33,605 bases of DNA from Pseudomonadota bacterium (GTDB lineage Bacteria; Pseudomonadota; Gammaproteobacteria; Steroidobacterales; Steroidobacteraceae): contig JAEWAF010000039.1 of the NCBI GenBank assembly GCA_023391815.1, positions 1 to 33,605 on the forward strand, in the 5' to 3' direction. Under the pieces are notes generated by a model. It saw nothing but the letters and a program-made list of their open reading frames with translations. It had not been told where the DNA came from and searched no databases. The position numbers were made by a program, and so were the translations under genes. Below are positions 31,244 through 33,605 of the stretch, piece by piece. Numbering within the stretch: position 1 is the stretch's first letter; every line of letters begins with the position of its first letter.

Positions 31244-31912
31244 ATGGCACTGGAACTGTGGTGGGGTAGCGGCAGCCCTTATTCCTGGCGCGCGCTGCTC
31301 GCGCTCGAGCACAAGCGCCTGCCGTACGTGTCGCACCTGGTGCAGTTCTCCAAGCAGGAGCACCGCTCGCCGCAGATGTTGCAAATGAACCCGCGCGGCC
31401 GCGTCCCGGTGCTCAAGGACGGCGATTATGTGGTGTTCGAGTCGCTCGCCATCCTGCGCTACCTGGACCGCAAATATCCCGAGGTGCCGATTTTCGGTAC
31501 CACCGCCGAGGAAGAGGGCACGATCACGCGTGTGATCTGCGAATACCAGTCGTACGCCGAGGATCACCTCGCCAAGCTCATCTACGCGATCCTGTTCCAG
31601 GGCGTCGAAGGCCACATGGAGGAGATCGAGCGCGCGCTGAATTTCGTGCTGGTCGAAGCGCGCACCATCGAGAATCGGCTGACGACGTCTTCGTGGCTGG
31701 TGGGCGAGGCGTTCTCGGCGGCCGACATCGTCATTTTCCCCGGCATCCAGCAGCTCATGCGCGTGCTGGAACGGCGTGAGGCGGAAGATCTGCGCGCTCG
31801 CTTGTTGCCGATCGAAACCACGTTCCCCGCCATCGCCGCGTGGATCAAGCGCGTGGAAGCGCTGCCCGGCTACGAAAAAACCTATCCGCCGCACTGGAAG
31901 GAAAAAGAATAA
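31244..31912 (+). CDS. Glutathione S-transferase family protein
   Basis: The 222-residue GST has a thioredoxin-like domain (1-80): LWWGSGSPYSWRALLAL with active-site Ser/Tyr, the cis-Pro motif PRGRVPVLKDGD and the glutathione contact ESLAILRYLDRKYP. A helical C-terminal domain (90-222) includes SWLVGEAFSAADIVIFPGIQ, the N-capping box region that stabilises the fold. It is unrelated in detail to the GST at 17893-18531. The substrate is unknown. A perfect 10 bp hairpin follows at 31919-31947. It is divergent from sseA, 70 bases away. Confidence 0.93.
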   Translation: MALELWWGSGSPYSWRALLALEHKRLPYVSHLVQFSKQEHRSPQMLQMNPRGRVPVLKDGDYVVFESLAILRYLDRKYPEVPIFGTTAEEEGTITRVICEYQSYAEDHLAKLIYAILFQGVEGHMEEIERALNFVLVEARTIENRLTTSSWLVGEAFSAADIVIFPGIQQLMRVLERREAEDLRARLLPIETTFPAIAAWIKRVEALPGYEKTYPPHWKEKE

Positions 31913-31918
31913 TCGGCG

Positions 31919-31947
31919 CGCGACGCGCATCGGCGGGGCGCGTCGCG
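31919..31947. terminator. GC-rich hairpin after the GST gene
   Basis: Perfect 10 bp stem (31919-31928 with 31938-31947) and nine-base loop, beginning six bases after the GST stop. It is followed by A7 rather than T's on the plus strand, so it is not a classical Rho-independent terminator for the GST gene. Confidence 0.45.
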
Positions 31948-32128
31948 AGCAAAAAAATCCGGGCCGGCGCTTGAAAGTGCGTCGTCGCGGCGCATTTATC
32001 GCCGTCGATTTTCGTTACGGTCGACGCGCCGGCAAAAGTCAGTAAACTTCGCGCCGTCGCCGAAGCGAGCTCTTTCGCAATCGAGGTTCGACGTTCCAAA
32101 TCTTGGGTTGTTCGTGAGTGAGTGTGCT

Positions 32129-33547
32129 ATGTCCCAATATCCCGTGCATTTCAACTTCCCCGGCCGCCTCGTCATGGTCGGTTTCGGCAGCATCGGACAG
32201 GGAGTCTTGCCACTCATCTTGCGTCATACCGCGCTCCCCGCGGAGCGCATCACGATCGTGACGGCGGAAGATCTGGGTCAGCAGGAAGCGGCCGAATACG
32301 GCGTGAAGTTCATCATCAATCCGCTGACGCAGGAGAACTATCGTCAGGTGCTCGAGCCGATGCTCGGCAAGGGCGATTTCCTGTTGAACCTGTCGGTCGA
32401 TGTTTCCAGCATCGCGCTGGTCAAGCTGGCGCACGAAAAAGGCGCGCTGTATCTGGACACGTGCATCGAGCCGTGGCCGGGCGGCTATACCGATCCGAAC
32501 GTGCCTCCGTCGCAGCGTACTAACTACGCTCTGCGCGAGCAGATGCTGGCCGTGCGCGACGCGCAGAAGGGCGGGCCGACGGCTGTGGTCACTCACGGTG
32601 CAAATCCGGGCCTCGTCTCGCACTTCGTGAAGCAGGCGCTGCTGAACATCGCGGCCGACACGGCCGTCGACGCGGGCAATCCCAACTCGCGCGAAGAGTG
32701 GGCGGCGCTCGCGGCCAAGCTCGGCGTGAAGGTCATTCACATCGCCGAGCGTGATACGCAGGTCGCGAACACGCCGAAGAAGGTCAACGAGTTCGTGAAC
32801 ACCTGGTCGGTGGACGGCTTTGTCAGCGAAGGCTGCCAGCCGGCGGAACTGGGTTGGGGCACGCACGAGAAAGAGCTGCCGCCGCAGGGGCGCCGTCACG
32901 AGTTCGGTCGTCAGAGCGCGATCTATCTGATGCAGCCGGGCGCCGGTACGCGCGTGCGCACGTGGACGCCGAAGGCCGGGCATTTCCACGGCTTTCTGAT
33001 CACGCACGGCGAGTCGATCTCCATCTCCGACTATCTGTCACATCGCGACGGCGACAAGGTCGTGTATCGCCCGACGGTGCACTACGCCTATCACCCGTGC
33101 GACGACGCGGTCATGTCGGTGCACGAGTTCGCCGGCCGCAACTGGCGGCTGCAGGATCACAAGCGCATTCTCAATCAGGAAATTCTCTCCGGCGGCATCG
33201 ACGAGCTCGGCGTGCTGCTGGCCGGTCACAAGAAGAATGCGTACTGGTATGGCTCGCAGCTGTCGATCGACGAGGCCCGCAAGCTCGTTCCGCACAACAC
33301 GGCCACCAGCCTGCAGGTCTGTGTCGCGGTGCTGTCGGGCATGATCTGGGCGATGGAGAATCCGAATCGCGGCGTGGTCGAGCCGGATGAAATGGATTTC
33401 CGCCGCAACCTCGAGATCTGCGCGCCGTACCTCGGCCCCGTGGTCGGCGCGTACAGCGACTGGACGCCGCTGTTCGATCGCAACCGCCTGTTCACGGAGA
33501 ACCTCGACAAGAGCGATCCGTGGCAGTTCAAGAACGTGATCGTCTGA
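32129..33547 (+). CDS. Homospermidine synthase
   Basis: The 472-residue NAD-dependent enzyme forms sym-homospermidine from two putrescines (or spermidine plus putrescine). A Rossmann fold opens with VMVGFGSIGQGVLPLIL (GxGxxG at 18-23). Other blocks are LNLSVDVSSIALVKLAHEKG, YLDTCIEPWPGGY, VVTHGANPGLVSHFVKQAL and GWGTHEKELP. The C-terminal half (HHEF/GRQSA region, VHYAYHPCDDAVMSVHEF) is typical of bacterial homospermidine synthase of the saccharopine-dehydrogenase-like family. Length matches. The ATG at 32129 has only a weak GAGTGAG upstream. The frame opens earlier at 32108 without support. It is complete within the window. Confidence 0.94.
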   Translation: MSQYPVHFNFPGRLVMVGFGSIGQGVLPLILRHTALPAERITIVTAEDLGQQEAAEYGVKFIINPLTQENYRQVLEPMLGKGDFLLNLSVDVSSIALVKLAHEKGALYLDTCIEPWPGGYTDPNVPPSQRTNYALREQMLAVRDAQKGGPTAVVTHGANPGLVSHFVKQALLNIAADTAVDAGNPNSREEWAALAAKLGVKVIHIAERDTQVANTPKKVNEFVNTWSVDGFVSEGCQPAELGWGTHEKELPPQGRRHEFGRQSAIYLMQPGAGTRVRTWTPKAGHFHGFLITHGESISISDYLSHRDGDKVVYRPTVHYAYHPCDDAVMSVHEFAGRNWRLQDHKRILNQEILSGGIDELGVLLAGHKKNAYWYGSQLSIDEARKLVPHNTATSLQVCVAVLSGMIWAMENPNRGVVEPDEMDFRRNLEICAPYLGPVVGAYSDWTPLFDRNRLFTENLDKSDPWQFKNVIV

Positions 33548-33580
33548 TTCTCTGACTCGGGATCGGGCATCTGCCGCTAG

Positions 33581-33603
33581 CCCCCCCCCGCGCGGGGGGG
33601 GGG
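33581..33603. repeat. C9-GCGC-G10 palindrome at the window end
   Basis: Nine C's, GCGC and ten G's form a near-perfect palindrome 34 bases after the homospermidine synthase stop. It is two bases from the window edge. It may be a genuine extreme hairpin or an assembly end artefact. Confidence 0.7.
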
Positions 33604-33605
33604 CG

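Overview
The window is a chromosomal stretch of a GC-rich Gammaproteobacterium. It contains AmpD, RsmE, YqhA, MsrB, MetZ, a biosynthetic SpeA and a homospermidine synthase. Short 7-15 bp intergenic repeats of the kind seen in Xanthomonadales/Nevskiales-like genomes are also present. A Steroidobacteraceae-type host is my best guess, but this is inference. I see no rRNA, tRNA, CRISPR, transposase or phage gene. The right edge ends in a C9-GCGC-G10 palindrome that looks like a contig end.

Layout. 1-230: degenerate ~55 bp tandem repeat, abutting the end of rsmE (-). 1100-3699 (+): ampD, then an SSS-family symporter and an alkyltransferase-like (ATL) protein. 3787-7139 (+): a von Willebrand A lipoprotein, an ECF sigma factor and a membrane-anchored probable anti-sigma factor. 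7225-7861 (-): a hypothetical gene behind a good LexA/SOS box, with an apparently broken small ORF between them. 7959-9305 (-): a GAF histidine kinase. 9370-9903 (+): yqhA. 9981-10454 (-): msrB.

10595-14121 (+) is the most unusual region. It is a tight three-gene operon: a tyrosine phosphatase fused to a degenerate ADP-ribosylglycohydrolase, a zincin-like metalloprotein, and a D-Ala-D-Ala-ligase-like ATP-grasp enzyme. A structured repeat element follows (52 bp tandem units, then a 26 bp perfect inverted repeat, 14177-14436).

14473-18531 (-): an S9 prolyl oligopeptidase-type exopeptidase, a FIST sensor-type protein and a GST. Divergent from these, 18712-20600 (+) holds metZ and a YigB-like HAD phosphatase. 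The GST and metZ genes carry near-identical ~37 nt leaders directly in front of their start codons. 20986-22819 (+): an RRM RNA-binding protein and a porin, each with a strong terminator. 23094-24372 (+): a conserved-looking pair of unknown proteins. 24383-27942 (-): a small hypothetical, a Nudix ADP-ribose pyrophosphatase, a secreted AstE/AspA-like deacylase overlapping a lipoprotein with a methyltransferase fold, and a second RRM protein. 28278-31173 (-): speA and a mercaptopyruvate sulfurtransferase. 31244-33547 (+): a GST and homospermidine synthase.

Functional links. SpeA and homospermidine synthase together suggest a polyamine route (arginine to agmatine to putrescine to homospermidine), although the agmatine-to-putrescine enzymes are not in the window. 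MsrB, ATL, the GSTs and the sulfurtransferase give a redox/alkylation stress flavour. The VWA-sigma-anti-sigma cluster is a likely cell-surface signalling unit.
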